A stretch of 64,000 nucleotides of DNA from Hyalella azteca (lineage: Eukaryota; Arthropoda; Malacostraca; Amphipoda; Hyalellidae): contig NW_025944175.1 in NCBI RefSeq assembly GCF_000764305.2, positions 186,001 through 250,000 on the forward strand, in the 5' to 3' direction. A program made the position numbers and the translations under genes. Below, piece after piece: positions 14,345 through 25,345 of the stretch. How positions within the stretch are numbered: the stretch's first letter is position 1; each line of letters opens with the position of its first letter. The notes under the pieces were generated by a model, which saw nothing but the letters and a program-made list of their open reading frames with translations, made no database searches and was not told where the DNA came from.

Positions 14345-14665
14345 GCCTGAAGTTAGGAGGCGTCATCACAAATTTGGGATGCCTGCACACATTGGGAGGC
14401 GCCGTCACCACACATTAGGAGACGCGCAGTCACCACACATTAGGAGGCGCCGTCACCACACATTGGGAGGCACCGTCACCACACATTGGGAGGCGCCGTC
14501 ACCACACATTGGGAGGCGCCGTCACCACACATTGGGAGGCGCCGTCACCACACATTGGGAGGCAGCACCGTCACCACACATTGGGAGGCACCGTCACCAC
14601 ACATTGGGAGGCACCGTCACCACACATTGGGAGGCGCTGTCACCACACATTGGGAGGCGCCGCAA
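14345..14665. repeat. 23-bp minisatellite, about 13 copies
   Basis: Unit CACACATTGGGAGGCGCCGT plus CAC. Early copies carry TTAGGAG; later copies vary GCGCC, GCACC and GCGCT, with one 3-bp insertion (GCAGCACC). The sharp edges and near-identity suggest recent expansion. All plus-strand frames over it, up to 124 codons, are array translations. Confidence 0.95.
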
Positions 14666-14739
14666 TATCATTCAGCGATTCACTTCAACATTTATTCGGG
14701 ATAGAGAACCTACATAGCAAAATAATCTAAATAAATTAC

Positions 14740-17090
14740 GCAATCCCTTCCTTGCCTTCTGGTACAGATTTCTATAAGCAGTTAGCCTACATGTTGTATG
14801 GAAAGCAAGCATACAAACTCGACTTTTCGTTTCCAGAGTCCCAAAAAACTTGTCAAGTTGGCCATGGAAAATGAAAATTCTGTATAAAAGGTTTTGGTAC
14901 GGCATCCCTTTAGTTAAGCGACAGCAGAGTTCAGTTGCACTGAAACGTGACATTTATTTAATTCAATGCATGTCTAGCAAATTTGCAGCGAAGACAACGT
15001 GTGTTCAGAATTTGTTGTAAATTGTTCTTAATATTTAAAGTAATTTTTCACCTCGTATCGCAATACTCTAAATACGGGAATAGTTATTTACGCAGGCATC
15101 TATACACATTACAGAGTGCACCCAATTCCTATGCTAATCCGAAGCCCATTTTTTCTCCTAATTTGAATTGAGCTAATTATAAGCAAAGATTCACTTGATT
15201 TTTAGATTTTATTAAATCAACAACACCGATTTACTTAAATTTGCGAAAACAAAGAATTATTTTGCCAAAATTTTTACCAGAAATTTTCAAGTTAAAAGTT
15301 GTTGTATAAGAACTTCCATTCTTCCATTCTCAATTCATATCATTTCATATTAACGCTGTTCTCTTTGATGTATGTATGAGTTCCAATACATGTATCGCAA
15401 CTAATGCTAATTGTTGAGAGAAATAAGTACAAAAACTGGGTTTAACGCGGACTTGATATAATCCTGGGGGGTTTAATAAAGCAACGACAGATATTCGAGT
15501 GTAGATGACATTCATATGTGCACAAGTAAATGGGATTAGTGTTTAACACAGCATTGATGTCAGGATCAGCAGGAATTAATTAATACTAACAGATACAAAA
15601 TGGAATAGATGACCAAGTGCCAGCTCTACGAAGCGGAAGCTGATCGAGCGCGCTCGGATATAATGCGTTTTTGTCTATAAAGTTAATGGATGTTAAATTC
15701 TACTGTTACCGGGAGTAATGCACAGCGAAGACCAAGCAGACATTGCTTGAAAATTCTGATGTTGGTTCAGTATACAAATATAATTTCAAACAAAAACGTT
15801 TCTCGATTAAATAAATGTTAATTCTTCCTCAAAATTAGCTCTAAACATGATGCTATATTGAATATTATTTCATGCCAATATAATTTGTTAGTAGAATACA
15901 TTTAGTACCTCAATATATGTATAATAATCTACACATGTTATATGCAATAAAATTTTAATACTAATTTATAAATTTTGTCCGTATAATAAACATATACATT
16001 ATGACTTTTCGTTGTCTGTACTAATGTAATGCTTGAACATTGTGGACAGAATTTGCTTCCCTGCATTTCTAGGGCAACGGAATGGTGTCAAGACTAATGA
16101 AGAATCAATCAATCTATTCTTTTGCCGTATCACTTATCTTTTTCATCATTCATCGATCACAGATATTATATAGAAGCCGATAGATATTGGACTTCTCGGT
16201 GCCGGGAAGTGTTTCTGTGTTTTTTTTCACAAATGTCCTCGGTGAATCTCTTCAACATGAAAACGGATGGATGCACTTCTAGAAGGCTTATTTTAATTAC
16301 CCTGCTGTCCTAAATTGCTGAAACTTCCACGATTTATGCGTTGCAGTTTTGGGAGCAAACATCAAGCGTTCAACGAACGCCGATGTTCTAAGAAACTAAA
16401 TATTAGGAAGCAGCTAGGGTAACGAGCCATCAGCATCATCAATATCAATGCGGGAACTACAAGGAAATTATCCCAGGAAGTTGCTTGGATGTAACCGCAA
16501 GACACAATAATCACATGAAGCTAAGATTCCTGGAAGAAGAAACTCGATCGGTCCCGGTGAAGTATTGCATAATTTCTAGGTTTTGTTCTTTTGTAATTTG
16601 TGTGATGATTGGGTGAGTACCTGCACCAATTAGATGGTTTTGATATTTCGCCTTCGTTCTTTTTCATCATTCCAGGCTTAGGGATTGTAATGATAGAAGG
16701 TCCTTAATTAGTCACCGAAAATACCAAGAAAGCAAACCAAATTTCGTGGCACAGTAACTTGGCGATATTCAAATTGGTAAAATTCAGTGTTGATTGATTA
16801 ATAGTGGGAGAAAAAAAGTGAATTAAAAACGAGTAAATAGCAACAAAATGCTTCTTTTCACTGCTTGTATTCTCTACCTTAATTATCATAAAATAACACT
16901 AACTTGTCGATATTTTTTCACTGTGTTTTTAGTTTATAACTTCGCATGTATGAACTTAAAAAAACACGAAAAAGGCCATAGGTTTCCGCTTTCCAGTGAC
17001 GATATCATGTGATGAGCAAAAGCTAACGCGCCTTATACTTTTTTTCAGCAGAGAGTAGCGTGCAAAGACCTCAAAGATGACGACTTAATA
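14740..17090. other. No gene recognised
   Basis: AT-rich, with frames of at most 93 codons (14672-14953, minus) that show no family resemblance. I see no structured repeat. Confidence 0.5.
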
Positions 17091-17107
17091 ATTGCTCGTT
17101 CTCCACC

Positions 17108-17340
17108 TTTAGAGAAGCGTTCAGTCTAATCCAAATAAACAAGTTTGAAGTGCAGGATGAAGAGGCACTGGAGTGCCTGGTCGCTCTTAATCCCAACAAG
17201 TCAGGTGGACCTGACGCTTACCATCCCAGACTACTCAAGTAATTAGCAACAGAGCTTTGCGCTCCTCTGGCCGTATTTCTTCACAAGACCTTGAGTGAAG
17301 CGACTTTGCCGACAGTATTCCGCCTGAAAGGTTGTTACTT
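17108..17340 (+). mobile_element. LINE reverse-transcriptase relic, N-terminal RT block
   Basis: Frame from 17108 reads FREAFSLIQINKFEVQDEEA, then LECLVALNPNKSGGPDAYHP and RLLK before a TAA at 17240. Beyond the stop it continues LATELCAPLAVFLHKTLSEA and TLPTVF. This is the L-x-P-x-K-S-x-G-P-D-x-x-x-P-x-x-L-K start of the RT domain of non-LTR retrotransposons of the jockey/CR1 kind. The premature stop shows it is dead. The rest of the domain is partly recovered at 17906. Confidence 0.82.
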
Positions 17341-17905
17341 AAAGTGAAAGTTTCGGAATTGAGGGCAATGTACTCCAGTAGATAAGAGATTTTCTGGTAG
17401 GTAAACGTAGGTCGTCAATGATTGGCTGATGAACTTGAGATCTCTTAACCTGTTACGTATATTCGTTTGGCGAAGGATTTGAATACCAGTTTTCGTTCCT
17501 TTTCTTTATAAAATCGGTTTCTGCAAACAAACGATATACAAAGGTAAAAATGGTTACATAAAATTAGTATTGCACACAAGGTATAATCGAGAAATAAAAT
17601 AATTTATTTCGAAAATATAACACGATAAAAATCAAGTATACTAGCTACACGGATCTTCAGAATTACAACACACGTACCAAACATTTCCTTCTGTTCAGTC
17701 CAGAGCCAACACCGCAACTGAAACTCTAGATGCTTTTAAAACTGAACTGAAGTAAAATATCGGTGACACGCATGCATCAGGCGAACGAAATATACAAGAG
17801 AAGTGCAGTTGAGAACCAGGAATTCAACATAACCTTTTCTGACAGTATATATAGGCCCAGCTGGCCAGTGCTAACGGGACAGTGTGAGACTGAGTAGCAG
17901 TGCAC

Positions 17906-18110
17906 AGCAGCGTCTTGCAAGGAAGCGTTCTCGGGTCAGTATTATTCGTTGTGTATTTAAACGATCTGACAGCAGCAATGTCAAGTGTATAAACTAAATG
18001 TATGCGATGCAAAAGTTACGGTAAAAAATTTTATAATACAGTGAATGAGAATTTATGCAAAGATTTTTTGCAAGCTGATCTTGATAATTCAGTGGTGGGG
18101 CAGCTGCGTA
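17906..18110 (+). mobile_element. LINE reverse-transcriptase relic, palm block
   Basis: Frame from 17906 reads SSVLQGSVLGSVLFVVYLND, then LTAAMSSV before a TAA at 17990. This matches the P-Q-G-S-V-L-G-P-x-L-F-x-x-Y-x-N-D-L block of non-LTR RTs. A frameshifted remnant of the catalytic-strand region (ATGTATGCGATG) follows, and a frame reading LQADLDNSVVGQL continues. It lies about 560 bp after the first RT block and on the same strand. Both most likely come from one decayed element with AT-rich sequence between them. Confidence 0.82.
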
Positions 18111-18119
18111 GACGTCTGA

Positions 18120-20600
18120 CAACACTTGAGCCTTGTCTAAAAAAACTATGATAGGCAATCATACGATATTATAAGGAGAAGCAGCGAGTGATACTTTAAG
18201 AGGCGGAAGTTTTTATTTCATAAGAAAAGGGTTCGGCGGTTTACGTTGACAGGACTACTAAACCTTTGAAGTGAAAGTTAATATAAATAATAACTGCTGG
18301 GACTGATTAGACAACATCGTATGCAAACGACCACCGTTCGTGACCGAGTATCAGTGAATGGCCGTCGTTACAGCAATAGAGCATTGTTAATTAGCTATTG
18401 TTAATTTAACTATTGTAAACTAACAATAGAGCTATTGTGAATTTAGGTTTCCGTACTGTGTTCTTATGGAACCAAGTCTCATGCTGGAGAGTTCTACTTC
18501 CGTCAGGTAGAAGGTTGCTGCCCTCAGATCTCTGTTTGCCTGTTGTCTGCCCGATGCTAGTCTTATGAATGTCAGAAAGTAATGAAAACCAAGGCTTCGT
18601 AGGGATAGCTCTGGTGTGGATGTTTTATTTTACAAAAACGTTGCTAATAAATCACGTATTTGTAGTTTGATTTACATTTACAATTCTGTTTTTATACAGT
18701 TTTAATTATTGTTTCTCTGAATAGTAAATTGGTTTGCCATAAGATGGAATTTTCATTCATTGAATGGGCCCTGAAAATAAATTTGATTTAAAACGACATG
18801 CCTTAATTTCGATGATCTAAGATTCCTGAATAAGCTTTTATAATTAATGGTGGCCCACAGGAGTGCCTTATATACCTAATTATTAAATTTGGAACTTCTA
18901 TATTAATTACTTTATATGAAATGTATTAAATTCATTTGGACTGTCAGGCGCGTCACAAAAGTTCATCGAATTTCGTACTTTCGCGATCAGACCCGACAAT
19001 ACCAAACATTTAATGTTCTAACAATAATACATTCGTGTAAAGACCTAAAATCCGTTTGAATTGTCCTTAAACCAATGCACTTATAAATGCTTTTATTCGA
19101 TTTTGTTCATGTTTACAGCTTTCGTTGGTAAATAAGTCGTGTGGTCTTGCAATCTGTCCTATTGCCAGTCAAGGTTTATGAATTGATGCTTTTATAAACT
19201 CAATCCGATGGGATTGAGAACAAAATAAAGTTATTCATTCTATAGATGTTCAAAAGCCGTGTAAATACAGCGCGTATGCAGCTTACACCCAAGCAGGAGT
19301 CGGCTGCACAACTGCTTACATAAATGCGAGTAAAACGTGAATATTTTGAACGTATTTCTTGGTGCGCACCTTGAATTTTGGTTATGATATGTGCTGCATG
19401 ATGAATATAAGCATCCTTCCCGGTCGAAATGTTGAAACTGAATCTATCATTAAAAATCCCTTATTCATGCATGAGAGAAAATAAAGTATGCCACCATTTG
19501 CTGCCTGGAATTACATTTATGATCTCTGAAATTCAATCATCGAGAATACCGACGCCTTGTTACGAATATCTGACGGAAATGGATATCAAAACCTCACAGC
19601 GCCACACTTGTTGACTTCTGATGCTAGAATTATAGCTGGGCACCTGGCCTCGATCTCCGAATTTATGCGGGTGTTTGTCTGCAAGTCTATGAAGGCGTTA
19701 GCCAAGACAGAGCGGCGGTTACACGCCTGTTCCATTCCCACTGAAATTAATGGTCGGATTATCAGTGGCCACGGAGAAGCTGCCAGTTGGCCGTCCTAAA
19801 TTCAACTATGATTTTCAACATGTTGGGGAAAGACGCGCGTCTGTGACAACCGTCAGTGTTGACTCGGCCCACGGCAAACACACAATGTCTCGTAGACGTC
19901 GCCACTGTACGGCAGCCTTGCTAGAGTCAATCGCCATTGACGACCACTTCTGGGCATATTGACAACGTCAATTAACAAGGCTACATTCAGACATCATGCG
20001 TGATGAAGGTTACTTCACTTTGTATGGCGTTTTGTATGGTATAGCTTATAGTTACCGATACACGGTAACGTAGAATTGTTTTTATATCCTCTCCTGTCTG
20101 TCGATATTTACAGTACCTCAATTACCAAAACAATGTCATCTGAATTTCTCTAATTCATTTAAGAATTTTTTTAGCGGCGCAGAATGACTGCGTGACGGCA
20201 TATAATTGAAATTTAATTTGATTTCATATACTTCTGCGGATAGCACAGTGTTTGCGTAGGAAGTTAATGAGCATTCAACGCCAAATAGAACTCATCAAAG
20301 GTACGAGGTAAAAATAGTTTTAAATAATTTCAAAATTTTGGCAAGTCATTAGAGCCTTGGGATATATTTTAACTGTTAACTATTATTCGCGATGCTAAAA
20401 TTAACATATAAATGCTGAACGATTCATTTGTAGACAAGAAAAATTTCTCGATCGTAAGCATTAACATTTTATCATTGAAGAAACTAAATGCAGACCAATC
20501 TCTCTGTGTCATTTCACTCCTTCTCTGGAATGTCTCTGACAGTCATATTAAATATTGAGTTATTTGCAGTTACTAACGATAAACTATGTGGAATAATTAA
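18120..20600. other. No gene recognised
   Basis: Mostly AT-rich. 18370-18435 has imperfect repeats of CTATTGTTAATT. 19560-19960 is G+C-richer, with two overlapping plus frames (19557-19799 and 19750-19962) that look like no known protein; they could be an old repeat or a decayed coding piece. Confidence 0.45.
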
Positions 20601-20637
20601 AATTTAATATTTTTGTTTCAGCACCGAAGACTAGGCC

Positions 20638-20760
20638 TAATTTGGTCTGCACATGGAACATCAACACATGGCAGAACATCAACAGCATAGCTGCAGGTCG
20701 AAAACTCACAGCTCTAATCTTGCTGTGATGGAATGTCTGCATCAGCGAGAAGCAAACTAG
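20638..20760 (+). pseudogene. Possible LINE endonuclease relic
   Basis: The frame reads NLVCTWNINTWQNINSIAAG, then RKLTALILL, a stop, and NVCISEKQT. The T-W-N-I-x-T opening, an (R/K)-x-T-A-L-I segment and a C/L-x-I-S-E around 30 residues on recall the start of the APE-type endonuclease of non-LTR elements. The match is short and weak, and no RT follows directly downstream. Confidence 0.3.
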
Positions 20761-20922
20761 ATATTATGTGAGACGCTAATGGGCAGTGTAAAGCATGTAA
20801 AACCGACATACTGCAGGGTGAATCATTATCGTCCCCACAACAACCACATTTCTTTCACCGTGGTGATTTAATTAATCGGGGGTTTTTAGGTTGCCATTTC
20901 TCCCCACTTGCTGAGGGGTTTT

Positions 20923-21065
20923 AGCGCATTTTCTAATTTATGGAAAAAATGCACTATTGTGCTCGCCATGTCCGTCTGTCTGTCCGTCCGTGACCTCAAG
21001 TTTTCGTCGACGAGAAAATGCGCTCTCTGTCACTCACTGCAGTGAGTACTGAGTTATATTTTTTT
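20923..21065 (-). mobile_element. Short MITE-like element, copy 2 (inverted relative to copy 1)
   Basis: Reverse complement of the 8390-8562 element, with the same inner inverted repeat (AGCGCATTTTCT / AGAAAATGCGCT) and the same flank ending ACTGAGTTATAT. The GACG-type microsatellite is much shorter here, which accounts for the roughly 30-bp difference in length. Confidence 0.7.
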
Positions 21066-21449
21066 TAGACAGGTTGTTTGCATATTCCTTTATACCAGGC
21101 TCTCCAAAGAAGCTATTTATCCAGGGAACTTTCACTGCTTGTTCAGAATGAACTGTTTTTAACCCAAAATATCTATAACAGGGAATGTTGATTATTAAAT
21201 AACTGACATGCCGTTTGAGATGAACTAGAACAAATCTAGTGGCGAAAAAATTATGAATAAAAGTCGAACTCTGCATCAGCATAAATTTTATAAATGTTCA
21301 CAGTCGTAGTTATTCATTTCAACTCTTATATTTTTCGTCATAGCGTCCGGATAAACAATAAATGGCTGGAGTTGCATGAAAATTATCAGTTGATTGTCTC
21401 ACACAAGAGTGGAGTAGCCTAAGAGTAACTCGGTGAAGAAGCTCTAGTG

Positions 21450-21625
21450 TATCATGCAGTGTCGATGCCCACGACGGTGAGGCGGCCTCTTAATCACCTC
21501 GCCGCATCGTTCATTATGACCAGAATTTTTACAGTCAGCTGCCGGACTTGAACCCGCAACCGGGTTCAAATCGCTATACGATCATGGTGTTCTTAACAAT
21601 TTGTCCACTAGACTAAATTACCGCG
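21450..21625 (-). mobile_element. tRNA-derived SINE
   Basis: On the minus strand, TTTAGTCTAGTGGACAA (A-box-like, plus 21601-21616) is followed about 40 bases on by GGTTGCGGGTTCAAGTCCGG (B-box with GGTTCAANTCC form; plus 21541-21561). The same spacing occurs in tRNA-type Pol III promoters. It does not fold as a clean tRNA and has a long unrelated 3' part with GAGGTGATTAAGAGGCCGCC. A second near B-box (ACCCGGTT) precedes it. Confidence 0.6.
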
Positions 21626-21639
21626 AAATATCAGTTTAT

Positions 21640-22870
21640 TTCAATAAAATCATAACACAATTAAAAATTTTAAGAAAACGAAAAAGTCAAATTAAAGAAA
21701 ATAAGGAAAGAATTTTTTGATTTGAAAATATTTTTTTCACTGAGACAAATAAAAGAGAATAAATTTTTCATGGTTCAGTATGATACAAATGCTAATCGTG
21801 ACTGCATTTTCAACAGCCCTACACATAGTCAAAAAAATAGTAAGACATAGTCAGCACACAGCCAACAGCTATGTGCTGTTGGCCTTTAGATGAGATAGTT
21901 TGTTTGCCCTTTTAGATGGTTAAAGGCCAGAAAAATAGAGGCCTTTAGGCAGATCTTGTGTGTATGTATAGCTCGTTAGACTCGTCTCGATACATTGACA
22001 GGAGAATGTAATTAGATTTGCTACGAATTTAGGAGAAAATCTGACGTCGGGTTAGCTCACAAAGTTCTATTTAGACTTCAGTGGTGGTGAAATAGATACA
22101 CATCAATTTTGTCAGCTTTGTAGCCAGCCAGAACAGCCAAAAAAGACATTCGTGAGACGATCGTTTTAAATGAATCAATATTACACATTTTCACAGTCTT
22201 CTGCTATTGATTGCTAAAAGAATATAAATTATTTTTTTGCCCGTGTGGACGTAGGTTACTAAAATCAACCGTCTTTCATTACGTTAACAAATACTTTGAG
22301 AGTTCTACGCTCGACCATCACCTATAAAATACATAATTTTAAAAAGCGCTAGCAACGGATTATTCGTATTATGCTCGCCTTGATCACTGTTTTTAAAAGC
22401 TTAGATATCTATTGCTTTAAATGAATTTGTTGGAGTTATAAGGTTGTAGTTTCGTACACAAATATATCGCTCTGAGCGCTGGCTGCAATGGAGATCATAC
22501 GTGTATCGATCATGGATAACTTTTCGCCGGCCGTAGGGTGGCTTCCGGAGATTCACAAGCGTAGCGCGGCTCCAATAAATGTTTGCCAAACAACGCGCTT
22601 GCTTATTTACATTTTGTTTACATCACAAAAATATGATAGATAAATGAAAGTAATTGAGGGGAATTAGCGCTGGAAATGCGTGAGTGAATAATGAGTAATC
22701 CCAATCTGTTTAACTAACAAACATAAATATCCAAACAAAATTCCAGAATGTTGTACATTTTTTTAATAATTATGGTTCTTGAAATAGGTTGAACATCCAA
22801 ATCAAAGTGAAAATTTTTTTGAAAATGGTGGAAAAACAATTGAAAGTTCATCAAATAATTTTCTTATGGG
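21640..22870. other. No gene recognised
   Basis: AT-rich, with short frames only. Around 21820-21920 there is a local repetition of GCCTTTAGATG/GGCCTTTAGGCAG. Nothing else stands out. Confidence 0.5.
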
Positions 22871-22875
22871 ACGTT

Positions 22876-23033
22876 TAAATAAAGAAAGTGATTAAATAAA
22901 CTTCGACATGCTTTTCATTTCTCTCAAGGCCAGAATTACTTCTATCCACCACTGAACGAAGAGTTTTGCGAATTATTTCGCAGTTTTCTTCGCGTTCCTG
23001 AAAGACTCGCTCAATTCGCTGTCGAAGAATTGT
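22876..23033 (-). pseudogene. Transposase C-terminal relic (Tc1/mariner-IS630-like, tentative)
   Basis: Minus-strand frame reads TILRQRIERVFQEREENCEI, then IRKTLRSVVDRSNSGLERNE and KHVEVYL. The L-R-x-R-I...F-x-E...I-R-x-x-x-x-x-V-x-R...C/L-x-E-x-N-x-x-H-V/F-E pattern is the tail of many arthropod IS630/Tc1-like transposases. About 320 bp further along the plus strand, at 23340, stands TTGGACACCCTGTATA, a sequence common at the ends of arthropod DNA transposons. The catalytic part is not recognisable. Confidence 0.45.
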
Positions 23034-23419
23034 TTAATATGAAAGTATTATTTTTATAACGCATTCCATTACAGATCCCCAGGGAAAAATGTCAATATAT
23101 TTATGTGTTAGGGAATAAAGAAATTAAATTATTAAAGGAATCATAGAAGAATGAACACAAAAAAATTATATTTGAACAAATAGTAGTCTCTTCTTAAATC
23201 TATCAGTGCGAAGTGGTTATTCAACCAATTGTCTTAATCTTTTGTTATTCGAAGAGAAAAATTTAATACACTGTGAAAATATTGCATTACAATATGGTTA
23301 TTTGAATTAGAGATATATTCAATTAAAAACTCGCTCTCATTTTCGTTGGACACCCTGTATACAGAAATGAAAAGTTGATTTTTCTCTATCTCTCAAAACA
23401 TGAGCTATAGTGGTAGGGC

Positions 23420-25020
23420 TCGTGTCGAATGCGAGCGTAAACTGATCTTTCTGTGATGAATACCGCTTCAGTTTTGAGAGTTACTAACAGGATCGGGGGA
23501 AAAGGATCCCGAATGAACGATGTTCTCAAATCCCAAGGATCATCTATAACGAACAATGCAGGGTTAAGCTGGTGTTTAATAAAATAAAAACTTTGGATTT
23601 AGATTTCTTTTGTAATGGCTAAAAATGCTTTATGGAGTCATAGATAAAGTTTACATCAATTCAGAAGAGTTCAGCTGATATTTTATGCTAACTTCTGCCA
23701 GAATGACTCCGATTCTATATATTCAATTCAACTGAAAGTTTTAATATATGTTATCCCGGCAGGGCAAAAATGAATCACTGATTGCGAAATTGAAGTTTAT
23801 TTCTCTGTAAATAATTTCATTATAAATTTGATGTCGATCAGCAGAATAAGTATAACCTCCATCCCTAGTCTTTTTACCTTCACAGTCCCTTTAAATTTTA
23901 GTGCCGAGTGAGTCAACCGAAGTTGAACTATCTCATGTACTGTAACTCAAAAACCGGCAGGAATCCATTCTCAACGGGCAGCAATTTTATTACGATGATA
24001 AAAACAAAGAAGAAAACTGAAGAAACAAAAGGGCCAGCCCGGTTTAGGATTCAGATCACTTGCCAGTGATGGAAGTTCTGGCGAAATAGATGAATCTAAA
24101 TTCAATTTATTTCTAGGGACCAGAAGTTTTCTCGCGAGACGCGCAGCCGATACTTCTGGCAAATTGCAGAGCATCCGAGGGGCCTGCCAAGCGAGTGTTT
24201 GTTGATGCGGAGAATTAGGAGGAAACTTAACGTAAGCTATTTTATGAGCATCTCAGGCCCTACAGTGCAACTGTGAACACAGATTCTTTTCTCTCGACGG
24301 GCTAACGTTTTGTTCTAGTCGACGTGAATAAGTTCACTGTGCCGTCTTATTTGGAGTTTTGTCCATAAACTTTATTCTATGCATAGCAGAGAATAGTTAT
24401 AAGGATGTAATGTGGATATCCCTTCGACGCAAATTTGCACAATTTTAGAAAATATTTAATTCAATCTGAAGATACTTGTGATGCTAAAATGTGAATGAAG
24501 AAAATCTAGAACGAAAATGAAAACGAAGACTTTATTTTGAACTTACCCATCTTCTTCTACTTTAACGAGTCTTGCTGTTCTTCAATTTTTACTAGTAAAA
24601 TTGTCTAGAATTTTAATTCAAGCGTGGAAATACGCTACAAATATTTCTCACTACTCAGAAACGTATATGACCAACACTGAAGTCTGAATAAACTTTCGTT
24701 CAGACCAAAAGATTCCGAAGTTTGTAGAGGCTCTTGCCCGCGGCTCATTTTGCGCTGAAGATCGGAGCACAAACTAAGTTTGGACTCCTCGCCCCCCTTT
24801 ACGGGGAGCGTTCCCTCCGCCTTTTAGCTTTGAGGTAACTTGCTAAATATTCCTTTACTCCGCCCTGACTTCGTTCGCAGAGGAAAAATAAAAAAATCTC
24901 GATTTATAGATTTTATGTCATAAGAAAATACATCGTTTCCATTGGAACATCATTTAAAACATATTTATCTAGTAAAAACATCGCATAACATTGAGACTTT
25001 GTACAGCTAGCTTTCCTACG
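23420..25020. other. 3' flank / probable 3' UTR side of the Side-like gene
   Basis: No coding signal seen. A 67-codon minus frame (23971-24174) has no resemblance. The part adjoining 25028 is probably 3' UTR; candidate AATAAA hexamers on the gene strand are at 24531 and 24371. Confidence 0.4.
24531..24536 (-). terminator. Possible polyadenylation signal AATAAA
   Basis: The plus-strand TTTATT reads AATAAA on the gene strand, about 490 bases beyond the stop codon at 25028. A second copy lies at 24371-24376. In AT-rich DNA such hexamers are common by chance, so this is only a position for the 3' UTR end to be tested. Confidence 0.2.
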
Positions 25021-25027
25021 GCGTGTT

Positions 25028-25345
25028 TTATACAATAGTTTCATGGTCCTCGTCAGGCTTGGAGAGGAATGACGTGATGTTATGGGAGCGGCTGCGACTG
25101 CGGAACAGACTTGTCACGGACTGACCTACACCACCGATGGTCACTCCCATGGTGTAGCGGACACTTGCGTTGTCCGGGCCACCATACACGTCCTCCGCAC
25201 GTCTTGCATCCGCCGACCGTTCATCCTCCGCCGACCGTCCATCCTCCACCGACCGTCCATCGTCGACCGACCGTCCTTCGTCAGCGCTATCTTTTGCGCT
25301 CGCCAGCATCGGGCGGCCTTCCTCAGCTTCCGGAGACTGCGAACG
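25028..25345 (-). CDS. Side-like exon N: C-terminal tail with PDZ-ligand end (tentative)
   Basis: Open frame on a G+C-rich island. An acceptor at GGGCAG (start 25345) or nine bases on at TCGCAG (start 25336) leaves the same frame. It reads RSQSPEAEEGRPMLASAKDS, then an 18-bp coding repeat giving hexads of the form DDGRSV, EDGRSA, EDERSA, and ends VTSLFRSRSRSHN...KPDEDHETIV before TAA at 25028. The -T-I-V end fits a class I PDZ ligand. Low-complexity, charged and Ser-rich content is normal for the cytoplasmic tail of such receptors. The link to exons L and M is by phase, not by homology. Confidence 0.6.
   Translation of the reverse strand, partial: RSQSPEAEEGRPMLASAKDSADEGRSVDDGRSVEDGRSAEDERSADARRAEDVYGGPDNASVRYTMGVTIGGVGQSVTSLFRSRSRSHNITSFLSKPDEDHETIV

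Noticed and set aside
14343..14717. Plus ORFs of 72-124 codons
   Set aside because: Translations of the 23-bp array.
21541..21616. A functional tRNA gene
   Set aside because: A- and B-box-like words are present, but the acceptor stem and anticodon arm do not pair cleanly; a tRNA-derived SINE fits better.
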